Position numbers and translations under genes: made by a program
In this document: positions 24,998 through 37,899 of the stretch, one piece after another
Layout of the letters: each line of letters starts with the position of its first letter
Position numbering within the stretch: position 1 is the stretch's first letter
Assembly (NCBI GenBank): GCA_025526935.1
Contig: JAHLKD010000094.1
Coordinates: forward strand, 124,001 to 188,000
From: Cladochytrium replicatum
Lineage: Eukaryota; Chytridiomycota; Chytridiomycetes; Cladochytriales; Cladochytriaceae
DNA: 64,000 bases
Reading direction: 5' to 3'
Notes under the pieces: generated by a model
The model's database searches: none
Seen by the model: only the letters and a program-made list of their open reading frames with translations
Told to the model about the DNA's origin: nothing

Positions 24998-25559
24998 GTT
25001 ATCGGATGCGAATGTGCAAAGAGTCCTCCTAACCGTTGACTCTGTGGTGGTGAGGCAAATGGAGCTATCGTATGGACTTTGAGGTGATAAGCCGATGATG
25101 GATCAGAAGGGTATCAACAACAATAAGGACAGGCACACCCGGTACAGCAGACAGTTTCTGGCTGTTGTTAAACTCTGGAGATTAAAAAATAGCACGGAAC
25201 GGCGGTCCTTCCACATCCGCCTGAGTGCGCGCCCCTTAGAGAAAATGTGGCAAATCCTCCGAAGGTCCGCGTTAAGTAAGACGTGGCATAAACCTGAGCG
25301 GAGTGCTACCCCCAACCACAACGGCTAGACGTTTAACATTGTCATGAGATGCCGTATGCCATGCGATCCGAAATTTTGAAACCACTTTAATCGCAACCTG
25401 GCAATTGGCCCGTTCCGGACGTAGCACCAAGTAATCAAACGGAGGTAACGTCAGTATACTTCTTCCGAGCCCGTTTGGTCTGTCAAACAATACAATTATG
25501 ATAACCAGCCAATTACAAAAAAGACCAACTGGACACACCATTAGTCCCAACCCTGCCTT
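24998..25559. other. intergenic region upstream of Myb, downstream of Y14
   Basis: No supported gene. It contains the 5' region of the minus-strand Myb gene and the 3' flank of the minus-strand Y14 gene. Confidence 0.4.
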
Positions 25560-26462
25560 TCACCTCCTGCGACTACCTCCACCACCCCCACCGCCACCTC
25601 CACGACCTCCACGGATCGACCTACTAATGTATGGACAGAAAGTCAAATGACATGCCCGAAAACAATACGACGCAGAGTTGTTTCTTCTACTCACCTCTTA
25701 CCCACATGTTGAACACTCCGTGATCCACCGGGTCCCCTCACAAAAGCGAAATCAGCTCCGATCTTCTTCCCAAGAAGCTCGGTCCCGTTCAGTGCATCGA
25801 TGGCATTCTTTGCTTCCTTCGAGGTCAAGTATTCCACCAAAGCATACCCCTGAATTAGGTAGTCAGCAATATTCTGAAATTACACTCGCCGAGCAGCCAA
25901 ACTTTGACAAAACCCGTTCTCCGATCCAAGTTCATATGGAAGTTCTTGACTTCTCCAAAATCCGCCAATTTTTCTTTCACATCCTCTTCCGTGGCCTCCT
26001 CGTGGACGCCTGTAATGAGCACAATCCAACCTTCCACAGCTGTGACGCCGATATTGAGCAGCTTAAAATATTGATATGACTAAGGCACATACAGCGTTGT
26101 GCACGACCGGTGCTCTCCGACTCGTCGAGTGCCTCGAAATCGTCCTTATGGAAATCTCGATCGTGACCTATAATTTAAGATTCGGGTTTAGCCAACTGGC
26201 CCGAGAAGCTTCCCATAGTTTCATACCTCCACGGTCGTTGAAACCACGACCTTTCCGTTTCGTAGCCTGTCCCTTTACGCGAGTGGTATGGTCTGTTTCG
26301 TTTGCGCAATGTTTATCGTGTCATAGCAGCAAAAAAGGACAGCACGAGATTAGGCTCTGCAGTATGACTAGGATCCCCTCCATAGCTACCTTCATCGACA
26401 GCCATAGCGTCGTCGACCTCGTCTGCTCCCGTCTCCAGGTCAATCATTTCCTCTGAGGCCAT
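25560..26462 (-). CDS. exon junction complex RNA-binding protein Y14/RBM8A
   Basis: A core exon-junction-complex subunit that pairs with Mago on spliced mRNA. Six exons (26462..26390, 26292..26227, 26167..26093, 26039..25903, 25849..25695, 25620..25560) sum to 188 aa. The acidic N-terminus ([20 protein letters not shown]) and the linker before the domain (AQRSVEGW) match the family. The RRM has RNP2 as IVLITG and RNP1 around RTGFVKGYALVEY. The C-terminus is a Gly-rich tail ending SRRR, as in Y14. Five introns in about 900 bp is dense and agrees with an intron-rich genome that would retain the complex. Confidence 0.93.
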
Positions 26463-26543
26463 CACGAATTGACGAATTGGGCAAGCTTAGTCTTGGACAC
26501 GTGACAAACGGGTGGTGGGAAATTCGAACATAAAAGCATCGAT

Positions 26544-28061
26544 CTAGGCGACAAACGTGTCCAGGTACATCTTCTTGACGTACTCCCTATCGATCCCAAC
26601 CACAACCATCACAGCATCCACTTCTTCACTCTCCGCAAACCAGTCCAACGCCATCAGTCCCCGTCCATGCGTCCCCTCAAGCTCCACATGCACTTCCCTC
26701 CAATACTTCTTCCCAGTCACAGCTGCGTCTCCACCCACGAGCGCCGCGACAGCGTAAACGTCGCAAAGCGCCCAAAGCGATATTCGTGTCCGGTACAGCG
26801 CGTGCATCCCAATTTCCATGTCTACCATCTGCGATACCAAAGAAGAGTCAGGTGCCGAGGAAGACGGTTGGGACGCGGTGGTGGGACGACCAACGCGTTC
26901 GTATGTGTGGCAGATGGCACGGAGGAATTTACGGAGGAAGAGAGGCCGAGAGCCGTTTGTGGAGTTTGTTACTAGGTCGAAAAAGTCCCAAGGGAGTCCG
27001 CCCTCGATCGTCGTTTCCTAAGAGCGATTCGCAGTATTTCAGCTTTGCTGCAATGCAGAATCGTGAAATAATACCCAGGGGACCACAACTATTTTGGGAA
27101 TGTCGACCGTAGGTTCACGAATCAGATGGGTGGAGTGAAATACCACTTCAGCCGCTTCGGGATCACAATACACCTGTCGTATTCGTATTGATGAGTCTAT
27201 GGCATAATTAACGCGCTGAAATGGTCCCAGCTTACGTTGAACTCCGCTTGTGGACGAGAGTCAATCATGAATAGTGTGAGGCATGAGCAACAAATGAAAA
27301 GGTCGAACGGAGATGATGCTTACCGGATCTATTTGAGTTCCCTTGCGCAAATAAGCATCCTCCCTGTTCAAAGTTTTAGCCGCGTTACACGGATATCCAT
27401 TTAAGTCACCAACCATCATGACCAACTGCTTGACGTTTCTCAAGAACCCAGTGTCCAACGATATCGCTATTGCGATGTTCCTGCATCACAAAGCAAGATC
27501 AATCCTATGCAATGCGTATCGACGAAATGCATTACTTACGTCAAAGGCCCAAGCGTCAACAAGGTGTACTCTCCGGGCCGCTCATTCACCATCCGCACCA
27601 ACGCCATCGCCGCATGCTCGCCGGTAGCGGGACTACTACGCCGATCGATCCCATCAAACGCTTTAAACTCCTACAAAAATGCAACATGAAATTCCGGCCA
27701 AGTTATGTGGGGCTATCGCTATCCTCACCTCATACATCTCCACATGCTCCGTCCTCAAGTTCCCAAGTCCATCCCCTCCGTGGCCAACCCATCTGCTCAA
27801 ATCGCCCTTCCCGTCTTCCCCATGCGGCACAAGAGGCGCATCCGCACCGACAAAGACCGCGGGTTTGGGCTTTGGTGTTTCGGATGCCGCAGCGGCGAGG
27901 TTAATCAGCATGTCAACATTGCGAGTGGCATCTGGTGCGTCGACGTTCCCGCGGACAATGCAGATGGCATCGACTTGGATGTCGGGGTTCAGGAGCGAAA
28001 TGAGGATGCTGGCTGCATCGTCAATCCCACCGTCGGTGTCTATCAACACACGACGAACCAT
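26544..28061 (-). CDS. inosine/uridine-preferring nucleoside hydrolase
   Basis: It cleaves the N-glycosidic bond of ribonucleosides (salvage). Exons 28061..27729, 27670..27540, 27480..27324, a possible 6-nt exon 27241..27236, 27173..27075 and 27017..26544 sum to 399 aa. The N-terminus has the calcium/ribose-binding motif DTDGGIDDA. Later come EYTLLTLGPLTNIAIAI, the equivalent of the EFN substrate motif, VYCDPEAAEVVF, and a C-terminal core containing ISLWALCDVYAVAAL and MALDWF. The start at 28061 (MVRRVLIDTDGG) was chosen over 28097 because the conserved strand begins at once. The junction around the EFN motif is odd (see findings). Confidence 0.9.
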
Positions 28062-28097
28062 TTGATTTACAGTAAGCGGTCGCAGAAGTTGCAACAC

Positions 28098-28607
28098 TCA
28101 GCACTTTAACACTTTAACGACTATGTTGATAAATCACAATTCGATCTCTCCGTTTTCACTTCATGGGAACATTAGAGAACAAAAAGCCAAAAATCTATGC
28201 CAGCGGGTCTATGAAAACTTCTAACCGTGAACAAAACCGAAGAGCAAAAGCAAAACTCACTTGTAGAAACCCAATGCCAACTAACTTTGAACAAATGGGG
28301 AATTGGAAAGAAAAAAACAATAACACTTTTTCACTCTTGAGTCACAAAACGGGCATGCTGAAAAGAAAATTGCGAGTACGGAAGAAGGAGACGCCCAAAC
28401 GACACTGGTCACCAAATCGAAGCAAAATACCGCATAGAAAGCTTCTAATGCGTTCAAAATATCGAAAAATTAAAGAGCCTGCAAAATAGTGTTGAACGGA
28501 TTGGAGGGGAGGAAGAAACGAAGTACACGGGCCAGTCAGCACAAGCTAGTCAGGAACGCAAAAAGAAACATCAACACTGAAAAAAGACATTCCCTCCTTC
28601 ACGGACC
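28098..28607. other. intergenic region between nucleoside hydrolase and chitin synthase
   Basis: About 510 bp of purine-rich, A-rich sequence. The plus-strand frame 28163..28489 is Lys/Arg-rich low complexity with no domain, and I do not call it. It holds the promoter side of the nucleoside hydrolase and the 3' flank of the chitin synthase. Confidence 0.45.
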
Positions 28608-31600
28608 TCACATTGCCTGACCCTGGTAACTAGCCCTATAGCTCGTCGACGGCCCCTGCCGCACCCCCAACTGCGGTGTCCCAACCAGCACCACTGGCAC
28701 CGCAATCATACCCGGCACATCGGGTGGCGGCATCCCATGCGGCACCGCAACAAGCCTCGGCATACTTGCCTGGTTCAGCAACTGGGGTGGTTGTGGCTGC
28801 GGCTGCACAGGCACAAGCACCGGCGGAGGATTCTGAACCAAAAAAGGATCACCTCCTTGCACGGGAACCAGATTTGCCCCACCACGAGCCCAAGCAGGTT
28901 CAGCGACTGGTGCGACTCTCACACTGCCCCCACGGACGGCTCTCCGCCTTCGCACACGCATCCATTCGGTCCATCGCCGCATGGGGATATACCCAGCCTC
29001 CGTGTTGTCCCGTACAGTCGACTTTGCTCGCCCGAGGGTGGTCGTGGGCTCGTTGGGGTCAGCGGGTTGACTTGGCCTTCTTGAACTAGACACTCCAAAG
29101 GGCGTAACGATGCTTATCGAGCTTCCCTTGCCGTGCTTCGATGGTTCAGTGCTGGCTTGTTGTGCAGTTGTTGCACCGTCTTCTTCTTCGGGAATCGGCG
29201 ACTCGGTATGCCGAAGCCGAGGCACGCCATCATCGTGGTGATCTTCTTCGGATGAGGTCGATCCGTCGTCCGAACTACTCACGCTCTCGCCTTCCTCGCC
29301 CGAATCTGTAGCGTCAAAGTTCTCTGAGGCAGTGGTTTCGGGATCGCGTTTCGACTTGCGACGTTTACGTTGCCTTCGTTTCAAAGTGTCGTTTTCGCCA
29401 ACGACAGATCGCGTCTTTCCCCATCTTTAAAAATAAACTCACCCTTAGCACTTGCCCCAAAAGTTAAAACTGGTGTGATACTTACCCGAAATCATCGAAA
29501 TTCCAAAAGGCATAGAGCGGGAGCACAAAGTTCCAGATCGGGATAGCAAAGAGCCAGCACATCATCCAGAAAATGTAGATGGGCTTGCGTATCGCGACAC
29601 CAAGAGTGATAAGAAGCACGGCCGGGAGACCCAAGAGCGCAAACTGAAGGAGGAACGGAAGAAGGAGGGTCTGTGTTGAAGCGGCGGTTGCCGAGCCGGA
29701 CAGCGGGTTTGCGATGCCGTATCTGGCGAGAATGAAGGTTACGATGAGGTAAAGGAGGAAGAGCACAGCGGCCGGGAGCACAACCGTTCCGATGAGCTGC
29801 ATGAAAATGACAAACTAGGCACAAGATTCAGTAAGAATAAAGTACTGATCACATTTTCTAGCACCGTTGCCATACCTGCATGCTCAAACAGAAGCTTCCA
29901 CAAAGATCTCTTACAAGCAAGAGCTCAAGCAAGTTGTGCACGGTCGAGTTGATCCACCTACGCCGCTGACTCAGCAGCACCCTGAACTTATCCGGCACCA
30001 CCGTCCTACACACCGCCAATGGTGAGAACACCAATTTGCGCTTCGGGAACGTCCGCAGCATCAAAGTGGTAAGGTAGCGATCCTCTCCAAGCAGCAACAG
30101 ATTCTTCTTATGCAACGTCGACACATCCCTTGCCGCATACTCCTCCACAATATCGGGCGACGATAGAATAGGCACATGGAAATGCCTCGGCCGTGGCCCG
30201 ATCCGTCCATGCCCCCTCCTCAGAGTATCCCCACCACGTCCAAGCGAATCCCCGCCAACAAGCACAACACCATCCTCCCCGCCCTTCCTCAACTGCTTCC
30301 GTCTCGGCGCGCCGCTTTTCTCCAGTCTCTTCGCCCTGACCCTGTACATCGAGAAACAACCAGGCAGACAGACGACCGTTCCAAAGAAACTCTCAAACGC
30401 CTTTTCGTAGTGATGGCTGAGGTAGTACTCAAACACCTGGATCATCGTCACCCAACTCACGAACGGGTTCGCGATGCGCGTTTCGCCGCAAACGCCCATG
30501 ATCCGGTCGTCGGACAGCATGGTTGAGACTAGAACTGAAAGGGAGTCTCGGTAGATCTGAGTGTCGGCGTCGACGAAGAGCACGGACTGGATGTGTTCGG
30601 GGTGCACGCCGGTGATACCCCACAGCTTGTAAAAGAGCTCAAAGTCCAGCTCGGTCATTTTGTCGTCGAATGCGAGCTTGGAGAGAAAAGAGAGCAGCAG
30701 GATCTGCGAGTCGCGTTTGCCTCTGTTGCCGGGCTTCATGTTCGCCGCACTGGCGGAGGAATGGTGGGGCGGAGGGGTCGAGTTGCCGGGTTTGCTCCCC
30801 ATGGATCTGCGTCCGTGCTGTTCTTTCTCCGCCATCGCAGCTTGGTACTCCTGCTGCTCAATTTCGTTACCGCATTTAACAATCAGGATCATTGGGATCC
30901 GGCCAGACTTGCGTGACTGGATGGATCGAAGTGTTCCGTGACGTTTGGGCGCTTCGTCTCCTGAACTTCCAAAATCAGCCTGCACCCCAGGTCCAATTGA
31001 AACCCGATGCCCCTTGCTATTCTTGGTCCCAGTGGGTCCATTGCTCAAATCCCCATCCGAATCCTCGACTTGCGCCGCCACCTTCGACTTTTTCAACTTC
31101 GCTCGATTCGATTTCCCCTCCTCCTGCTGCTGCTGCTGCTCCTGCTGTTCCCCACCACCAGCGCTCCCGTTCCCAACATTATCGCGCTTATACCACCCCG
31201 CATACACCTTCGCCTGGTTCCTGCACTTATCACCTTCGCCCAGAGACGCATAAGGCAGCATCATTGCATCTTCACCCTCGCCGCCCCTCGGATCCTGCTC
31301 CCCAAAAGCCGGGTCAAGCTCCATCATATCAATCACGCTCTCCCACGTTGGTACATCGTTGCCTTTCCCGTGCACAATACCGTCCGCTACAACGAGGATC
31401 GACTTGTGCGTCGCAGGGTATGTCGTGTCCGCGACCGAGTCGAGCGTCGATTTAATAGATGCCGCGCTTTCGGAATAGCATGGTACCATTATAAGAACGT
31501 GCATGCGGGACGGGTCGCGGAGCTCCGCGTCCGCGATCGTGAGAGGGAGCTGGAGATCCGATAAATCTTTAAGGATCGGGGCGAGGGGGTGTGCGGAGAT

Positions 31601-33427
31601 CGAGTCGTTCCGCGGCCGTCGGATGTTCGACATTGGATACCCTCCGGCATTTTCACCCTGATTCGGCCGTCGGATCTCCTTCCCCCTTTTGTTCCTCCTC
31701 GACAAGCTCCACCCAGTCTCATCCGAAACCTCCGGAGCCTTGTTCTTCTTCCCGCGCACCACTCCCATTTTAGCCCCCTTTGTCACGCGGAGGAACTGCA
31801 TACCCCACCCAAAAAGGAGGGCGATGATGAACTTGACACCGACGACCGAGGCTATCACGACGAGTGCAATCCAGAAGACGACGGTGCTGACGGTACAGCC
31901 CAGCGGTTCAGAGTCGAGGAGCGCGACGGTAAAGAGATCTGAAAGGCATTCGGCCGCTTTGTCGAAGTTCCGGCTGTGGAAGGCCAAAGTCGCATCCTTT
32001 CCCACCATCGAGAGAGCGAGTTTGCGCACATCTTCCCCTAAAAATCAAAAAATAAAGAATCGTTATGTCTCGCTCATGGCTCTGATGGAAGGATTCGTAC
32101 CAAGATATGAAATGAATGGCCAGAGCTCGTCAAGTCGTTCAAGGTTCCACACTATTCCATTGTACGCAACCAATAGCCATGGTGCCCTCTCTTTTCTGTA
32201 ATCTCGCGGATTCTCCAGATCCTTGAATGTAGCAAAGAGCTGCCCTCGGAATGTGGCCTTCTGGAGTGACGCGATGGAGACCGAGGAGTTATGACAAGCT
32301 TGATACAACCTAAATGGAGCCATAATTCGTTAGCGACCCATGGCAAAGCCCGACAATCGAATCCAGCTCTCCCCTCAAGCACTCCTAATCATTTTTAATT
32401 GCGGCTCCGCGCTTTCCGACTTTCTTCATCTTTCCTTGATGGCTCAAACCAAACACCTCATCAACTCCTGGAGCTCCGCCCTACTTTATCTACGAACCCC
32501 ATACATATGCACAAATTGATTTATTCCCGCTACGCACCCGTCAGTGTCGTTCCAGATATTCGGAATAGTGCAAGGCGGATCGATGAACTGTTTTGGGTAA
32601 TGTTTGAAGCAGGCAGAAGCTGCCCGAAACTTTGGAAAGACTGGCGACATATTCACTCCGCCGTAATCGTTGATCGTCATTCCTGTTATTGTACCATTGG
32701 GCATGGTGATGGAAGGGTGACCCCTTCCGAGGATATCGTGGAGGTATGAATGAACGACGACGACGCCAACATTTGGATTGTCGAGGATATCGGAGATGGC
32801 GAAACGAGAGAACTGGTCTCTTGAGCAGATAGCCGAGCCGAACCCAAACGTGATGTAGCCCACTGCTGCCTGTACCAAGAGAATGATGAAGCAGAGAGCG
32901 AGCTTTTCTCTGAAAGCCTGAATTGCAGACGGTTCTCTCGGTTTTTTGAAGAGCCCGACGATGAGAGGTGTTGGGATGCAGCATGTAATGATGCGCGAGA
33001 CAATGACCCACCAAGTCAAACGCTGCTTTTCTGGAAACGGTTGTGGACGGTCAGAGGGAGATTCGGCGATCTGAGTATGCTTTGGAGGGACTGGTGGCTG
33101 AAGTGGTTCGGTATGAGAAGGAGTCTGAGCATGTTGTTTTGGAGGATAGACGACAGTGGTGGGGGCGGTAGTCTGGTTTGAGAAAGGGAGTTGTTGGATT
33201 GGAGAGCGGTTCCGTTCGAGTGGGGGACCTCGAGGGGTGTGGTGCCGTATTGGCTCGGGTTGCGAGGGGTAGACTGGTATGGGGTGGAATTGCATTGGTT
33301 GGGAAGTGTCTGGGTATGGGCTGGACAGCGCCGGACTGTCCGTGGCACTCCACTGTGCTTGAGGATTCGAACGACGACGCTGGTCCACAGCCAGGGCTCG
33401 GTCGAATTGATCAACGGATTCGTTCAT
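28608..33427 (-). CDS. chitin synthase, Chs3-like (division 2, class IV-type)
   Basis: A membrane enzyme polymerising UDP-GlcNAc into cell-wall chitin. The N-terminal exon (33427 to about 32540) is a Pro-rich tail followed by two membrane segments. A small exon has the cytochrome-b5-like part AYNGIVWNLERL. Intron 32038..32100 leads to the large catalytic exon 32037..29876 with VLIMVPCYSES, VVADG, FVDADTQIYRD, LLGEDRYLTTLML and QRRRWINSTVHNL. Introns 29815..29875 and 29425..29485 flank the membrane-channel exon, and FWNFDDFGWGKTR is restored across the last one. The C-terminus is an acidic/basic disordered tail. A Glu/Gln-rich, highly charged insertion sits between the first two catalytic motifs. 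The first junction, between about 32545 and 32304, is not resolved. Confidence 0.92.
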
Positions 33428-33877
33428 TGGTGTAACGCGTAGCGAGTAGCGAGACGAGGTGCAACGTTCACACTAAGCAGACCCAGCCAGTGCAGGGTGC
33501 ATTCTGGTCAACAAACAAAATAGTGGAAGTGTTCTGTTGGCCGAAAGAAAGTTTTGGGTCGACCAAAATTTTGGTGTGACAAATTTATCGCACGCATCTT
33601 GAAAATAATAGAATGTATTGGCAATTTTCGAGCAGCTGGGGGGGTGCTTGCGCTGCTTTGCTTTGTGTTCAGCGTGTCTCGAGTGTTTCCGGTTTCTATG
33701 CCATGCATGCACAGCTAATACATCACGCATGCATGCCGCTGTTCCATTCATGCTCAGTCACAGCCCTGCTGCTTATCCACGCCTCTTAGACATCCTCTGC
33801 GTGCTGTGCTGTCGGAGCCACTTTTCGCGTTGTCCAACTGCCTTCATAGTAGTAGCCTCTGTATGTGACCCTCTCCA
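33428..33877. promoter_or_regulatory. divergent intergenic region
   Basis: 450 bp between the chitin synthase start (minus) and the membrane-protein start (plus), so it probably carries both promoters. No clear element was identified. Confidence 0.4.
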
Positions 33878-35571
33878 ATGGCTTCTCCTTCATCCGTCCG
33901 CACATCCTTATCGGTGCAGGTCGTGTCCTCGTCATCCCTCTTCAATGGCACCTTCACAAAGACCCTCCACGCAATGAACACAACAACCCTCATATTCAAC
34001 TCTTCCTCTCTCTTGCCAACCACCATACCTACAACTAGTAGCCTCACGTCCCCATTGCGAACCACTTCCACAGTACGTTCCTCTCGTCTCCCGTTCGGAA
34101 TTTTAGCTAATCTGGGGTCTCACAGGCAATGACATCCTCTCATGTCGCCCTCTTTCCAAATGCAAGGGTCGGACCCATGCCACCTATATTTTCCCCAGAC
34201 TCAGATTCCCCGATCAGAACAGTAAAACCGTCTACCTCGAGCTCGCACACCGAATCTGGCGACACGGTTCTGTTCCCTTCCGGAGGTAACAACGGGGGTG
34301 AAAACAGCGAACCTGCCCCATTCTATGACGCTTCAAGTTCAGAAAGAGTCATCATCGTCGCTGTGCTCTTTGCAGCGATGATGGTCATTGGCATTGTGGT
34401 GGTTGGTGCAGTCGTTGTGAACGGCAGAAGACATCGTAGACAGCAAAAGCTCAAGGTTGAGCGACTCATCGCCCGCGCCCATCACCCAAGATCACCCTCA
34501 GACTCATGGAACCGCCCCGACGTAGCTCCACCACTCCGTGAGATCTCCCCTAGCTTCGTTTATGGTGCCACCCCAAACATTTCGGACACTCTAGACTCGG
34601 ACTCCTCCGGCTCAAACCCTCGCCTCAACATCTCCCACCCCGACGACCCCCTCTACTTCTCTGTCCCACCTCGGGATATTCCCCTCCCGCACGACCCAAC
34701 AATCCTTCTAGACAAGCGGCACTCCCGCTCACACCGTTCAAGCTTACTTCCCTATGACCAAGTTGAAGACGAGATCTGGGAAGCCAACAAGCGCCGCTCT
34801 AATCGCTCCAGCTTCATGGCCCTCCTGAAACCTCGCAGCTCCGCACAAGACCTCCATCCCAACGCCCATCGCTACGCCCACGACTCGGACGCAAGCCTCA
34901 CGTCCCTCAACATCCTCCTCCAACACGCAGAACAACGCGCCGCCATCACCCAACGCTCCCCCTCCCCAGCGAACATCAACTCACGACCCTCCTACACAAG
35001 CATGCGCTCTGAGCTCGCAAACCGCAACTCCTCCTCAAGTTTCCAAAATCGCCCACCGTCGTCCCACTCCGCAGAAAATGTCTTCATTGGCCGGAACCGC
35101 CGCATCAAGTCCAAAGGTAGTTTCGGATCCCACGAGGACCAAGTGGACCTCTTTGTGCCCCTACAACAACGCCAATCTATCCCCGATCTTTCCCCCGACG
35201 GCGCAAACAGCAGCACGAGCACAGCTCATTTGGGTTTCAGCCCCGTCACACCCGCGATGTACTCATACATCCCACCGGCCCCTTCATCCCCTGTAGTCCC
35301 GACAAAAGCTCCAGCGGGTGTGTACCTACTACCCACGAATGCGGCGCACGACCCCAGCGCGCAGTTGGTGTTGCCGGGGACCTATATGTACTATATCGTG
35401 CGTCAAGCTGACGTGATTCATGAGAACACAAACGCTGAGCAACCGATACTGAACAACGATGTTGTGGACCTTTCATCTACGCAGACCCCGCAAGGGCAGA
35501 TGCCTGCGTCTCCTACGATCGCGCTGTTCGAAGCAACAGATGAAGAAGTGGATGCGGATTTTGTGGGATAG
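33878..35571 (+). CDS. Ser/Thr-rich single-pass membrane protein (hypothetical)
   Basis: Exons 33878..34072 and 34126..35571, with a 53-nt intron, give 546 aa. The first roughly 145 residues are a Ser/Thr-rich, probably O-glycosylated ectodomain with few N-x-S/T sites. One helix (VIIVAVLFAAMMVIGIVVVGAVVV) is followed by a basic stop-transfer (GRRHRRQQK). About 370 cytoplasmic residues are Ser/Pro-rich and look disordered. This resembles fungal wall-stress sensor (Wsc/Mid2) layout, but no WSC cysteine domain is present, so the function is unknown. Confidence 0.75.
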
Positions 35572-35783
35572 GAAAGTGTGTTTTAGTAAGATTCAACTAG
35601 AGTTTCATTCAAGTTTAGTTTTCAAATAAACGGATGTTTTGAAAATGTTTTATATAGACAATCTTGAGGTCCAAACTTCTTGCTCTCTTGATCTAGTCGA
35701 TCCTATTTTTGCTGAAGGCTCGGCTTCGAAGTTGTGTCGCACAGGCTAAAGTTTTGTTCTCAAAATGTTAAAAATCTGTCGTT

Positions 35784-37240
35784 TTGATCTTCAATCACGT
35801 TGAAACAAATGAAACCAGAAATCACAACGATGTTTGGCAAACGAAGCTGAAGGGGTTGCGATGCCAACAGGTGTCAACCAAAAGGGTCCAGCTCATTCGC
35901 CACCAGGATCTTCTTCAAACATGCATTTCATCACTGGCCCTGAGTACCAAGTTGTGTCCCTTTTTTGGGAACGAATTACAACAATTTCGTTTCCAAGACA
36001 GCGGTTCGTTGAACTCTGCGGCAAAATTTACAGCGATGAGGGCATTTCAAAAACAGACCAAGCCCGACATCTGTTTGGACGTGTACGCCATCGATGAGAG
36101 CGATCAAGCCGATAAAATGATGAGATTTACTCGGGCCGAGCGAACCAACATCGTTCTCACAGATTTAGGCTTTGGAAAGCTTGTCGAAGCGATTGGCACC
36201 CTCAAAACAGAGCATTTGCCGAAAGATCTCTGGACAAGCGACATGAACTCGCAAGTGCAAAGGGTGACAAGAGGCCTGCATGCAATGGTGTACTTTCGAC
36301 GCTTCTGGACACTCCAGGAGTACGCTACGGCCAATCCATTGTCTGGTGGAACGAATCGACACTTGCAACGATCGACCACGATGACTTGTTGAACATGATG
36401 AGAGCCCCGGATACTTTGAAGAATGATGGTCTGTCACCAGTTTACCTGAAACAGCTACAATAAGACTTGAACGACCTATCACATCCTGTTCCCAAACACT
36501 CCCAAATCCGTCCTCCTATCTTGCCTACATTCTCCGTGCGAGCCTCTTCGTCGCCGGCTCCGCCTTCACAGTCTACAAGCTCCTCACGCCCGATGTCCCT
36601 TTGGACTACTCAAAGCATAAGGAAGTCGCCCTCGCGTACCTTCTCATGCTTTCCAAGCTTGGCATCATTGAGAAGTCGGGAAGTTTCAGACCAAGCTGGC
36701 TTCCGGGTGGGTTTTGGCCTGGCTCGAACCGATGCCATTGCTTTGAGAACGCGCATTCGGCTGGTGCAGGGGTCATCGAGTGGTTCAACAGAGTGGGAAT
36801 CGCAAACAAGGCGCTGGACGAGATTCGGGAAGTCGTGAGAGGTGTGCCTGACGTGGAGAGTGTGCTCGAACGACGAAAGGATTGGGTTCAGCCGGGAAAC
36901 CTTATAAAACTTTCTGGACAGCCGGTTAAGATATTTTTGGAAAAAAGCAGTGTGGAGACTCCAGAAATGCTGCTTGTCCCTCGTATCCGAGTTTCTGGTC
37001 AACTGCTTCAAGTTTGGTTTCCACACTGGGTACTTGCAGTGGGAGGCCCTGGAAGGTCTAACACAAGTGGGATGTTTCCAGTCTCGAGGTTGAGGAAAGG
37101 AGGTTCGAGGATCAACCAGCGGTTGAAAACGCGGGGGCGACACTGTGGTGGGACTGCTACATGGCGATGCGCGGTCTGCAGTGCTCGAGTTGGTGAGCAA
37201 AGCTGCTGGATTGATACGAAACTACTTTTTGGTATATGAT
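35784..37240 (+). pseudogene. HET-domain-like gene, frameshifted
   Basis: Frame pieces resemble a heterokaryon-incompatibility (HET) domain. One has CLDVYAIDESDQADKM (compare WIDxxCIDQ-type motifs) and YFRRFWTLQEYATA. A second has VYKLLTPDVPLDYSKHKEV (the D-x-x-Y-x-LL..PDYS part). After EYATA near 36325 the coding sense jumps frame to IVWWNESTLATIDHDDLL, and it jumps again before YLAYILRASL near 36510. No canonical introns explain the jumps. This is most likely a decayed gene, though sequence errors are possible. Confidence 0.5.
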
Positions 37241-37899
37241 GCAGGTGGACGTCGGTTGTTGGAATCCAAGGAGATTGACATTGAGACACTCTATTGGTCA
37301 CCTCAGATCGGAAAGGTTGTTGTGGGGCCAGAGAACGGTACTGATCAATGTCCGAGTGGACAAAAATCTAGCTTAAGATCCCCTTGGATTTAAATGTGCT
37401 TGGTGAGCCCAAGAAAGGCTTCCTGATCATGCTACCTGAGGTAATTTTGGTCCCCTTTCTCACCCATACCCAATGGTTTGATGATGATGAAGATGACTCT
37501 GGAATCTTGATATTTCAATATGTAGGCAAAATGAAAAAAAATCCAAGAATTTCGTGCAGATGTGATATTCGTCAAGGCCATCACATCTATCGTTTCCGGA
37601 GTGTTGATGATATTGAATGTCATTGGCGGTTCACTTATATCTCAAAATCATTTCGGTAATGATTAAGTTGTGAGGAACGAATCCAAAATTGTCTTGAAGT
37701 GATCAATCGCATATTCTAATATTATCAAATCACATTATGGTAGCTGCACAAACATTGATGAAAATTGAAAAACAACGAGCAACCGTCCAGGACAACCGAA
37801 TTAAAGAATGTAATGTGTTTGTTTCAAAACCTTCTAATAACTTGGACGTGATAATCACAACTCCATATAGTGCGATGGATGCAGCCACACCATTGCCTG

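Noticed and set aside
28163-28489. Lys/Arg-rich 109-aa open frame
   Set aside because: Low-complexity A-rich DNA produces this frame. No domain, promoter or splice support.
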